64,000 nt of DNA from Hymenobacter frigidus (lineage in GTDB: Bacteria > Bacteroidota > Bacteroidia > Cytophagales > Hymenobacteraceae): positions 1-64,000 of the forward strand of contig NZ_BMGY01000028.1 in the NCBI RefSeq assembly GCF_014640435.1, written 5' to 3'. Below are positions 16,941-24,585 of the stretch, piece after piece; within the stretch, counting starts at the first letter, position 1; each line of letters begins with the position of its first letter. Position numbers and translations under genes: made by a program. The notes beneath the pieces are model-generated. The model had not been told where the DNA came from, made no database searches, and was given only the letters and a program-made list of their open reading frames with translations.

Positions 16941-16948
16941 CAAAATTA
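16941..16948 (-). promoter_or_regulatory. -7 promoter element of the arginase-fold gene
   Basis: TAATTTTG on the minus strand matches TAnnTTTG and sits 22 bases before the ATG, the same distance as at glmM. Confidence 0.5.
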
Positions 16949-17116
16949 CGCAGGAAAAGACCGGGTTTTCGGGCTTTTTGGCGGTTTGCGTTACTGATTT
17001 GGTTTTGGTGCGGGGCCGTGGTGTTGGGGCCGGTCTTGCCTCTGGGTAGCATAGCCAAAAAAAAAGCTCTTTATTTAAGCTGAATTTCATTCACTACGCC
17101 TTATCCAGCCCCACCC

Positions 17117-18880
17117 ATGGACGTTCGCCGCGCCTTTGATATCCTAGCTCACCAACTAGCCAACTTCCCGAAATCAGACGCTCTGGCCTCTAAAATTGAC
17201 GGCCAGTGGGTGCCCGTCAGCACCCAGCAGGTGCAGGACCAGGCCAACCTCGTCAGCCTCGGGCTGGTGTCACTGGGCCTTAAGCACGGCGATAAAGTAG
17301 CCATCATCAGCATGAACCGGCCCGAGTGGATGCTGGCCGACTTCGGTATTTCGCAAATCGGGGCTACCAGCGTGCCGATGTACCCGAGCATCACCGTCGA
17401 GGACTATCGGTACATCTTCGCCGACGCCGGCGTGCGCGCCGTATTCGTGGCCGACCAAAAGCTGTTCGACAAAGTGAAGGAGGCCACTGCGGACCTCGAT
17501 ATCCCCGCCGAAAACGTCTTCACCTTCGATAAAATTGAAGGGGCCCGTCATTTCAGTGAGCTGTTGGAATTGGGCAAGAAAGGCAACTTAGCCGACCTGG
17601 AACCCCTGAAAGCTGCCGTGCAACCCGACGATTTGCTCACGCTCATCTACACCAGCGGCACCACCGGCCAGCCCAAGGGCGTGATGCTGACGCACGATAA
17701 CATCCTGAGCAACTGCCGCAACTCGCAGCGCTTTGTGCCCGTGACGAAAGACGACAAGGCCCTGAGCTTCCTGCCGCTCTGCCACATTTTCGAACGCATG
17801 GTGACTTACCTCTACATGATAAATGGAGTGAGCATCTACTACGCCGAAAATATGGACGTCATCGCCGACAACCTGCGCGAGGTGAAGCCTGAGATTTTCA
17901 CCACTGTGCCGCGCCTGCTGGAAAAGGTGTACGATAAAATTGTGGCGAAAGGCCACGGGCTGGATGGCGTGAAGAAAGGTCTGTTCTTCTGGGCCTTGGA
18001 TTTGGGCCTGAAGTACGATACCCAAAAGGACCAGGGCTTCCTTTACAATACCCAGTTGGCGCTGGCCAATAAGCTGATTTTTAACAAGTGGCGCGAGGCG
18101 CTGGGCGGCAACCTGCGCTGCATCGTGAGTGGTGGCGGTGCATTGCAACCGCGTTTGGCCCGCGTGTTCTGGGCGGCCGGCATCCGCGTGATGGAAGGCT
18201 ACGGCCTGACGGAGACCTCGCCGGTAATTGCCGTGGGTGGCTACGAACCGGAGAACAATATGATTGGTACCGTGGGGCCGCTCATCGATAACATGCAGGT
18301 CAAAATTGCCGCCGATGGCGAGATTCTGACCAAGTCGGCCTCCGTAATGAAAGGCTACTATAATCAGCCCGAGCTTACGGCGAAGGAATTCGACGAGGAA
18401 GGCTGGTTCCACACCGGCGACATCGGTGAGCTGGTGAACGGCAAGTTTTTGAAAATCACCGACCGTAAGAAGGAGATGTTCAAGACGTCGGGTGGCAAAT
18501 ACATTGCCCCGCAGGTCATCGAAGGCAAGCTGAAGGAGGACCCGCTCATCGAGCAGGCCATGGTGGTGGGGGCCGACCAGAAATTTGCCTCCGCCCTCGT
18601 CATTCCGTCCTTCCCCGACCTCAAGGGCTGGTGTAAGCGCAACGGCGTGCCGGATGCTTCCAACGAAGAACTTATTAAAAACGAGAAGATAGTGGAGCTG
18701 TACGACGGGCTGGTGAAGAAGTACAACAAAAGCTTTGCGCAGTGGGAGCAGGTGAAGCGCATTGTACTGCTACCCGAACTTTGGACCGTGGAAAGCGGCG
18801 AAATGACGCCAACTATGAAAGTGAAGCGTAAGATTATTACTGCCAATAACCAGGACGTAATCGAAGGAATGTATAAATAA
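17117..18880 (+). CDS. long-chain fatty acid-CoA ligase
   Basis: 587 aa. It activates fatty acids to acyl-CoA with ATP. Adenylate-forming motifs in order are IYTSGTTGQPKGVMLTHDN (P-loop), GYGLTETSPV, GEILTKSASVMKGYYNQPEL and DRKKEMFKTSGGKYIAPQ, with the C-terminal catalytic lysine region VKRKIITANN. The size and the DRKKEMFKTSGGKYI form are those of long-chain synthetases (FadD/FACS type). It lies about 1 kb upstream of the marR-fadN-fadA-fadE genes and would feed them, though a separate lipoprotein gene intervenes. Confidence 0.92.
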   Translation: MDVRRAFDILAHQLANFPKSDALASKIDGQWVPVSTQQVQDQANLVSLGLVSLGLKHGDKVAIISMNRPEWMLADFGISQIGATSVPMYPSITVEDYRYIFADAGVRAVFVADQKLFDKVKEATADLDIPAENVFTFDKIEGARHFSELLELGKKGNLADLEPLKAAVQPDDLLTLIYTSGTTGQPKGVMLTHDNILSNCRNSQRFVPVTKDDKALSFLPLCHIFERMVTYLYMINGVSIYYAENMDVIADNLREVKPEIFTTVPRLLEKVYDKIVAKGHGLDGVKKGLFFWALDLGLKYDTQKDQGFLYNTQLALANKLIFNKWREALGGNLRCIVSGGGALQPRLARVFWAAGIRVMEGYGLTETSPVIAVGGYEPENNMIGTVGPLIDNMQVKIAADGEILTKSASVMKGYYNQPELTAKEFDEEGWFHTGDIGELVNGKFLKITDRKKEMFKTSGGKYIAPQVIEGKLKEDPLIEQAMVVGADQKFASALVIPSFPDLKGWCKRNGVPDASNEELIKNEKIVELYDGLVKKYNKSFAQWEQVKRIVLLPELWTVESGEMTPTMKVKRKIITANNQDVIEGMYK

Positions 18881-18949
18881 GGAGAAGATAAGCTGGCGTA
18901 TTGGCAAGAAAAATGCGCTTTTCTACATTGAGCGTTGATTGTAATGCTC

Positions 18950-18957
18950 TAGCTTTG
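18950..18957 (+). promoter_or_regulatory. promoter of the collagen-like lipoprotein gene
   Basis: TAGCTTTG matches TAnnTTTG. A TTG at 18928-18930, 19 bases upstream, fits the -33 element. The ATG follows 33 bases downstream. Confidence 0.55.
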
Positions 18958-18990
18958 TTATCGAGTCATCCATTTTTTCATTTTTTACAC

Positions 18991-19806
18991 ATGCGTCACA
19001 TCTCCAAATTTGCCTGCATCGTATTCGGTGCAGCTGTCCTACTCACTGGCTGTAAAGGCAAAGACGGCGACCCCGGTCCGGCCGGTGCTGCAGGTGCTAC
19101 GGGCACTCAAGGTCCAACGGGTACATCGGGCCAGAACCTGACGGGTAACCTTATCGGTTATGTTAACCCAATAAATGAAAACGGGACCTTGCTGTCTAAG
19201 AGCGGAGTAACTGTCAGCATCGACGGTGCCAACCCCGCTATTACGGCTACCACCGATGTCGATGGCAAGTATACCCTCGCGAATGTGCGTAATGGAACGT
19301 ATAACCTGACCTATTCTCGGGCCGGCTTGGCCACCTTCCGTCGGTTTGGCCTAGGGCATGTAGGCGGCGACCAGCCCACCTACTTGGGAACTCTCACAAT
19401 TACCCAGGTTTCGACTCAAACCGTGACGGGTTTTTCAGCTGTTCCCAATACCGGGGCCGGAACGGTCATGCTTACTTTCACCATATCGAGTCCAACGCCT
19501 CCCAGTGCATTTCGGTATGCGTTGTATGCCAGCGCTACTTCGCCGGCAGGTCCAACCAACGGAATACTCTTGTTTACGGGTAACGTATTCCCTACTACAA
19601 GCGGAATGAATACTTTAACATTTAGTACAACTGTGAACCGGATTACCTTTACGAATGCCGGTTTTGCGTCCGGCACCACGGTGAACTTAGCCGCTTATGG
19701 CTCTACCTCCTTGTTGTTTTCGTATCCCGACCCCTCCACGGGCCGTTTTGTGTACCCGGCCCTGAATACAACCGCTTCCCCAACGGCAACTATTGTAGTG
19801 CCTTAA
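18991..19806 (+). CDS. lipoprotein with short collagen-like repeat and CarboxypepD_reg-like domain
   Basis: 271 aa from the ATG at 18991; the frame is open further upstream but that region contains the promoter. The signal MRHISKFACIVFGAAVLLTGC ends in a lipobox (LTGC). Next come Gly-X-Y triplets, GDPGPAGAAGATGTQGPTG, about seven repeats. A carboxypeptidase-regulatory-like beta sandwich follows (GVTVSIDGANPAITATTDVD, GKYTLANVRNGTYNLTYS), then a Thr-rich beta region. It is probably a surface-exposed, lipid-anchored structural protein. Codon use is less GC-biased than in its neighbours. Confidence 0.75.
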   Translation: MRHISKFACIVFGAAVLLTGCKGKDGDPGPAGAAGATGTQGPTGTSGQNLTGNLIGYVNPINENGTLLSKSGVTVSIDGANPAITATTDVDGKYTLANVRNGTYNLTYSRAGLATFRRFGLGHVGGDQPTYLGTLTITQVSTQTVTGFSAVPNTGAGTVMLTFTISSPTPPSAFRYALYASATSPAGPTNGILLFTGNVFPTTSGMNTLTFSTTVNRITFTNAGFASGTTVNLAAYGSTSLLFSYPDPSTGRFVYPALNTTASPTATIVVP

Positions 19807-19832
19807 ATTTACCCTCAGCGTTTACACACAAG

Positions 19833-19865
19833 AAAGAGACTGGAAGCCCCAGTCTCTTTTTTTTT
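19833..19865 (+). terminator. terminator of the collagen-like lipoprotein gene
   Basis: AAAGAGACTGG (19833-19843) pairs with CCAGTCTCTTT (19849-19859) across a 5-base loop and runs into a long T tract ending at 19865. Confidence 0.9.
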
Positions 19866-19877
19866 AACTTAATATAG

Positions 19878-19889
19878 TATGCAAGCCTA
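19878..19889. promoter_or_regulatory. dyad site A, putative MarR operator
   Basis: TATGCAAGCCTA, followed by ACAAATTTTTC, lies 39 bases before the marR ATG and just upstream of a TAAGTTTA near-match to the -7 element. It shares its core and right flank with sites B and C before fadE. Autoregulation is inferred. Confidence 0.55.
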
Positions 19890-19928
19890 ACAAATTTTTC
19901 GTAAGTTTACCGCACTTACAGCCCGCCC

Positions 19929-20408
19929 ATGAAACCCGAAGAAACCGTCGATTATAATATAAAAGTGGCCTGGCATGCGATTTCGCGGATGTACAACACG
20001 CAGGCCGCGCAAAACGATATCACCACCAGCATCGGCTTCGTCCTGTTGAACATCGACCAGGAGCGCGGCACGCCGGCCACCAAAATCGCCCCTTTGCTGG
20101 GCCTGGAAACCCGTAGCCTTACCCGCATCCTGCGCAGCATGGAGGAAAAGGGACTGATTTATAAGCAGGCCGATTCGGTGGACAAACGCTCAGTTCGCAT
20201 TTTCCTGACCCCGCTGGGGCTGGAGAAAAAAGAGGTTTCGCGCCAAACGGTTCGGCACTTCAACCTGAAAATCCGGGAGAAAATACCGCAGAGCCAGCTC
20301 GATGTCTTCTTCAAAGTAGCGGCCCAGATTACGGGCATGATTGAAGTAAAAACGCTTTTCGAAGAATTCGTGCTCAAGCCGCTGCGGCAAGAGTCGGCGG
20401 CTTCTTAA
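19929..20408 (+). CDS. MarR-family transcriptional regulator
   Basis: 159 aa. It shows the MarR winged helix-turn-helix: ERGTPATKIAPLLGLETRSL and TRILRSMEEKGLIYKQADSV followed by DKRSVRIFLTPLG form the recognition helix and the wing DxR. Flanking helices for dimerisation are present. The gene directly precedes fadN and is preceded by a dyad that recurs before fadE, so it probably controls beta-oxidation in response to acyl-CoA or fatty acid. That effector is an inference. No Cys-based redox switch is evident. Confidence 0.88.
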   Translation: MKPEETVDYNIKVAWHAISRMYNTQAAQNDITTSIGFVLLNIDQERGTPATKIAPLLGLETRSLTRILRSMEEKGLIYKQADSVDKRSVRIFLTPLGLEKKEVSRQTVRHFNLKIREKIPQSQLDVFFKVAAQITGMIEVKTLFEEFVLKPLRQESAAS

Positions 20409-20425
20409 GAATCATAAATAAAAGT

Positions 20426-20548
20426 AGAACGTCATGCTCATCTGGTGTCCGCGTAGTCGAAGTATCCCGCGTGTGGCAGTAAACCAATCGTTTAACGATG
20501 CGAACGAGATGCTTCGACTGCGCGAACGCCAGATGAGCATGACATTCT
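20426..20548. repeat. palindromic intergenic repeat, copy 3
   Basis: The left arm begins AGAACGTCATGCTCATCTGG at 20426 and the right arm ends GATGAGCATGACATTCT at 20548. It carries the longer subtype insert CATCTGGTGTCCGCG shared with copy 4. It lies between marR and fadN. Confidence 0.8.
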
Positions 20549-20588
20549 CCCAATAAATTACCACCCACCTCATCACCCCACAAAGAGG

Positions 20589-22997
20589 ATGAATCGAACC
20601 ATCAAGAAAGTTGCCGTGCTCGGCTCCGGCGTTATGGGCTCGCGCATTGCCTGCCACTTCGCCAACATCGGCGTGCAGGTACTGCTGCTCGACATCGCTC
20701 CCAAAGAGCTGCTGCCCGACGAAGAGAAGAAAGGCTTGAAACTGGAGGCCCCGGCCGTACGCAACCGCATTGTGAATGCCGCGCTGCAAGCCGCAATCGT
20801 TGCCAACCCCTCGCCGCTCTACCGCAAGGCCGACGCCAGCCGCATCAAGACCGGCAACTTCGACGACAACCTCAAGGAAATTGCCGGCTGCGACTGGACG
20901 ATTGAAGTGGTAATCGAGCGTCTTGACATTAAAAAGAGCCTTTATGAGCGGGTAGAGCAGTTCCGCAAAAAGGGCACCCTGATTACCAGCAACACGTCAG
21001 GCATCCCGATTCACTTGCTCGCCGATGGCCGCTCCGAGGATTTCAAGCAGCATTTTGCCGGCACGCACTTTTTCAACCCGCCGCGCTACTTGAAGCTGTT
21101 GGAAATAATTCCGACGCCGGATACCAACCCCGACGTGCTGGCTTTCCTGCAGCACTACGGCGATTTGTACCTGGGCAAAACGGTGGTTTTGGCCAAGGAT
21201 ACCCCCGGCTTTATCGCCAACCGCGTGGGCGTGTTTGCTTTGCTCGACGCCATGCAGACCATGCAGAAGCTGGGTCTGACCGTGGAAGAAACCGACAAGC
21301 TGACCGGCCCGGTGATTGGCCACGCGAAGTCGGCCACGCTGCGCACGTCCGATGTAGTGGGCCTAGACACGACCATTAACGTGGCCAATGGCCTGGCCCA
21401 GAGCCTGCCGAACGATGAGGCCAAGGACGTATTCGTACTGCCCGATTTCGTGAAGAAAATGGGCGAGAGCAAATGGCTGGGCGACAAAACCGGCCAGGGC
21501 TTCTACAAAAAGGTGAAGGGCGAAGGCGGCAAGTCGGAAATCCACGCGCTGGACCTCTCCACGATGGAGTACAAGCCGAGCCAGAAGGTAAAATTTGCCA
21601 CGCTGGAGCTGACCAAAACCATCGAGAAGCTGGCCGACCGCTTCAAGGTGCTGGTGGCGGGCAAGGACAAGGCCGGCGAGTTTTACCGTCTAAGCTTCGG
21701 TAGCCTGTTCGCCTACGTGAGTAACCGTATTCCCGAAATTTCGGACGAACTGTTCAAGCTGGATGATGCGCTGCGGGCCGGTTTCGGTTGGGAAATGGGT
21801 CCGTTTGAAACCTGGGACGCGCTAGGCGTGCAGGCTGGCCTCGACCTGGCCAAGGCCGCTGGCCGCACTTCGGCCCCTTGGGTGGAAGAAATGCTGGCTG
21901 CCGGCCACCAAACCTTCTACCGCGTGACCGAAGCCGGCGTGCGCGAGTTCTACGATATCGCCTCGAAAAGCTACCAGAAGGTGCCGGGGGTGGAGAATTT
22001 CATCATTCTCGACAATCTGCGCGCCAGCGGCAAAGTGCTGTGGAAAAACTCAGGCGCTTCGGTTATCGACCTCGGCGACGGCATCCTGAACGTGGAGTTC
22101 CACTCGAAGATGAACTCGCTGGGCACCGACGTCATCCAGGGCCTCTTGAAGGGCGTAGAAATGGCCGAAGCCGGCTACCGCGGCCTCGTGGTGGGCAACG
22201 ACGCGCCGAACTTCTCGGCCGGTGCCAACCTCGGTCTTGTGTACATGCAGGCGCTCGACCAGGATTTCGACGAGTTGAACATGATGATTCAGCAGTTTCA
22301 GCAGGCCATGATGCGGATGCGCTACAGCAGCATCCCGGTGGTGGGCACCCCACACGGCCTCACGCTGGGCGGCGGCTGCGAGCTGAACCTGCACTGCGAC
22401 CGCGTGGTAGCAGCCGCTGAATCCTACATCGGCCTCGTGGAATTCGGCGTGGGCCTGATTCCCGGCGGCGGCGGCACCAAGGAAATGACCCTGCGCACTG
22501 CCGCCAAGTACGAAGACGGCGAGCCCGAATTCAACCTGCTGCGCAACACCTACATGACCATCAGCACGGCTAAGGTTTCGACCTCCGCCGCTGAAGCTTT
22601 CGACCTGGGCTTCCTGCGTCGGGGCGACGAAGTGGTGCTGAACTCGAACCGTGTGATTGCCGCCGCTAAGTCTGCAGCTATCGATATGGCCGATGCCGGC
22701 TACACCCAACCCATGCAGAAAACCAACGTGAAAGTGCACGGCAAAGGCGCACTGGCCATGTTCAAGACCGGTGTATACGCCATGCAGCAGGGTAACTACA
22801 TCTCGACCCACGACCAACTCATTGCCGACAAGCTGGCTTATGTGATGTGCGGTGGCGACCTGTCGTCGCCCACCGAAGTGAGCGAGCAGTACCTGCTGGA
22901 TTTGGAGCGCGAGGCGTTTCTGAGCCTGTGCGGCGAACGCAAGACACTGGAGCGGATTCAGAGCATTTTGACGACTGGTAAGCCTTTGCGCAATTAA
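20589..22997 (+). CDS. fadN: bifunctional 3-hydroxyacyl-CoA dehydrogenase/enoyl-CoA hydratase
   Basis: 802 aa. The dehydrogenase is N-terminal: the NAD-binding loop VAVLGSGVMGSRIACHFANI (about 8-27) and the catalytic-histidine motif GTHFFNPPRYLKLLEIIP (about 155-172). The hydratase is C-terminal (from about 490): NFSAGANL, then GLTLGGGCELNLHCDRVVAA and LVEFGVGLIPGGGG. This order is opposite to E. coli FadB and matches B. subtilis FadN, which is nearly the same length. It performs the hydration and NAD-dependent oxidation steps of beta-oxidation and is followed by fadA. Confidence 0.93.
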   Translation: MNRTIKKVAVLGSGVMGSRIACHFANIGVQVLLLDIAPKELLPDEEKKGLKLEAPAVRNRIVNAALQAAIVANPSPLYRKADASRIKTGNFDDNLKEIAGCDWTIEVVIERLDIKKSLYERVEQFRKKGTLITSNTSGIPIHLLADGRSEDFKQHFAGTHFFNPPRYLKLLEIIPTPDTNPDVLAFLQHYGDLYLGKTVVLAKDTPGFIANRVGVFALLDAMQTMQKLGLTVEETDKLTGPVIGHAKSATLRTSDVVGLDTTINVANGLAQSLPNDEAKDVFVLPDFVKKMGESKWLGDKTGQGFYKKVKGEGGKSEIHALDLSTMEYKPSQKVKFATLELTKTIEKLADRFKVLVAGKDKAGEFYRLSFGSLFAYVSNRIPEISDELFKLDDALRAGFGWEMGPFETWDALGVQAGLDLAKAAGRTSAPWVEEMLAAGHQTFYRVTEAGVREFYDIASKSYQKVPGVENFIILDNLRASGKVLWKNSGASVIDLGDGILNVEFHSKMNSLGTDVIQGLLKGVEMAEAGYRGLVVGNDAPNFSAGANLGLVYMQALDQDFDELNMMIQQFQQAMMRMRYSSIPVVGTPHGLTLGGGCELNLHCDRVVAAAESYIGLVEFGVGLIPGGGGTKEMTLRTAAKYEDGEPEFNLLRNTYMTISTAKVSTSAAEAFDLGFLRRGDEVVLNSNRVIAAAKSAAIDMADAGYTQPMQKTNVKVHGKGALAMFKTGVYAMQQGNYISTHDQLIADKLAYVMCGGDLSSPTEVSEQYLLDLEREAFLSLCGERKTLERIQSILTTGKPLRN

Positions 22998-23005
22998 TTA
23001 TTCGC

Positions 23006-23077
23006 ACAGAATCAGGCAGAGTCAAGAGGGGGGTCTTCTCCGTGAAACTCCTCTTTTAACTCTATCTGACTCTGTGT
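23006..23077. repeat. imperfect inverted repeat between fadN and fadA
   Basis: The left arm ACAGAATCAGGCAGAGTCAA (from 23006) pairs with the right arm ending TATCTGACTCTGTGT (to 23077). About 20 of 26 positions pair, around a short loop. It fills most of the fadN-fadA gap. There is no T-run, so an RNA-stability or processing hairpin is more likely than a terminator. Confidence 0.55.
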
Positions 23078-23093
23078 GAAAAAACCTACAATC

Positions 23094-24284
23094 ATGTCTA
23101 GCACCAACACCGCATACATCGTAGCCGGCTACCGCACGGCCGTGGGCAAAGCCCCCCGGGGCGGTCTCCGCTTCACCCGGCCCGACGACCTCGCCGCTGC
23201 CGTTATCAAGCACCTTGTGGCCGAAGTGCCCGCCCTCGACCCCACGCGCATCGACGACGTTATTGTCGGCAACGCCGTGCCCGAGGCTGAACAGGGCCTG
23301 CAAATGGGCCGCCTGATTTCGCTACTGGCGCTGCCCATCAACGTCCCGGGCCTCATCGTGAACCGCTACTGCGGCTCCGGTGTGGAAACCATAGCCATGG
23401 CCGTGGGCAAAATCACGGCCGGCATGGCTGACTGCATTATTGCGGGCGGCACCGAGAGCATGAGCATGGTGCCCACCGTGGGCTGGAAAACCGTGCCCAA
23501 CTACAGCCTGGCCATGAAGCACCCGGACTACTACATGGGCATGGGCCTCACCGCCGAAGCCGTGGCCAACGACTACAAAATCACCCGCCAGGACCAGGAC
23601 GAATTCTCTTACAACTCGCACCAGAAGGCCATCAAAGCCATCGCCGCCGGCAAATTTGCCAGGAGCATTGTGCCCATCACGGTAGAAGAAACCTACGTGG
23701 ATGCGGCCACCGGCAAGAAGAAAAACCGCACCTACGTGGTGGATACCGACGAAGGCCCGCGCGCCGATACTTCGGTGGAGGCCCTAGGCAAGCTGCGCCC
23801 CGTGTTTGCCGCCAACGGTACCGTCACGGCCGGCAACTCGTCCCAAACCTCCGACGGCGCGGCTTTCGTCCTTGTGATGTCGGAGCGCATGGTGAAGGAG
23901 CTGAACCTGGAGCCCATCGCCCGCATGGTGAACTACGCCACCGAGGGCGTGGACCCGCGCATCATGGGCATGGGCCCCATTAAAGCCGTGCCGAAAGTCC
24001 TCAAGCAAGCCGGCTTGAAACTCGAAGACATCGACCTGTTCGAGCTGAACGAAGCCTTCGCCTCGCAATCGTTGGCCGTGGTGCGCGAACTGGGCATCGA
24101 CCCCGAGAAACTAAACGTGAACGGCGGTGCTATTGCCCTGGGCCACCCGCTGGGCTGCTCCGGCGCTAAGCTCAGCATCCAGCTATTCGACGAGCTGCGC
24201 GAGCGCGGCAAGAAGTACGGCATGGTCACGGCCTGCGTGGGCGGTGGTCAGGGTGTGGCCGGCATTTATGAGCTGCTGAAATAA
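23094..24284 (+). CDS. fadA: acetyl-CoA C-acyltransferase (thiolase)
   Basis: 396 aa from the ATG at 23094 ([20 protein letters not shown]); an upstream GTG at 23076 lies in a hairpin and is less likely. It cleaves 3-ketoacyl-CoA to acetyl-CoA and shortened acyl-CoA. Seen are the nucleophilic cysteine in [17 protein letters not shown], the thiolase motif [10 protein letters not shown], and the C-terminal [17 protein letters not shown] and [19 protein letters not shown]. Length is typical. Together with fadN it forms the multienzyme core; a terminator follows 146 bp later. Confidence 0.95.
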   Translation: MSSTNTAYIVAGYRTAVGKAPRGGLRFTRPDDLAAAVIKHLVAEVPALDPTRIDDVIVGNAVPEAEQGLQMGRLISLLALPINVPGLIVNRYCGSGVETIAMAVGKITAGMADCIIAGGTESMSMVPTVGWKTVPNYSLAMKHPDYYMGMGLTAEAVANDYKITRQDQDEFSYNSHQKAIKAIAAGKFARSIVPITVEETYVDAATGKKKNRTYVVDTDEGPRADTSVEALGKLRPVFAANGTVTAGNSSQTSDGAAFVLVMSERMVKELNLEPIARMVNYATEGVDPRIMGMGPIKAVPKVLKQAGLKLEDIDLFELNEAFASQSLAVVRELGIDPEKLNVNGGAIALGHPLGCSGAKLSIQLFDELRERGKKYGMVTACVGGGQGVAGIYELLK

Positions 24285-24302
24285 GCCATCATATTGCTAG
24301 TT

Positions 24303-24420
24303 AGAACGCCATGCTCATCTGGCGTCCGCGCAGCCGAAGTATCTCGCTTGGGGTAGTGAATCAATCGCATGAATTACTTCTGCGGTAAAGATGCTCCGAC
24401 TGCGCTCAGCATGATATTCT
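24303..24420. repeat. palindromic intergenic repeat, copy 4
   Basis: The left arm begins AGAACGCCATGCTCATCTGG at 24303. The right arm ends GCTCAGCATGATATTCT at 24420. The left arm has the long insert of copy 3 but the right arm has the GAGCG form, so this copy looks chimeric. It begins 18 bp after the fadA stop. Confidence 0.75.
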
Positions 24421-24430
24421 GAAAGAACTA

Positions 24431-24456
24431 GAAAACCCCGCGCAACCGGGGTTTTC
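24431..24456 (+). terminator. terminator of fadN-fadA
   Basis: GAAAACCCCG (24431-24440) and CGGGGTTTTC (24447-24456) form a perfect hairpin with a 6-base loop, followed by TTTC. Confidence 0.85.
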
Positions 24457-24470
24457 TTTCGGCAAAGTAG

Positions 24471-24482
24471 TAGGCACGCCTA
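24471..24482. promoter_or_regulatory. dyad site B before fadE
   Basis: TAGGCACGCCTA is a perfect dyad around two central bases, followed by ACATTTTTTC. It lies 104 bp before the fadE ATG and directly after the fadA terminator. Confidence 0.55.
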
Positions 24483-24538
24483 ACATTTTTTCTTATCTTG
24501 CAACACTAAATCGGCCGGCCCATTGTTTCGTTAATTAG

Positions 24539-24550
24539 TAGGCTAGCCTA
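24539..24550. promoter_or_regulatory. dyad site C before fadE
   Basis: TAGGCTAGCCTA, a perfect 12-bp palindrome followed by ACACTTTTC, lies 35 bp before the fadE ATG and 68 bp from site B. The position suits a repressor that blocks initiation. Confidence 0.6.
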
Positions 24551-24585
24551 ACACTTTTCAACTCCACAATCTCATCCTAACCGTC

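Noticed and set aside
16004..17083. 359-aa open frame on the plus strand
   Set aside because: It is antisense to the arginase-fold gene and lacks any recognisable motif.
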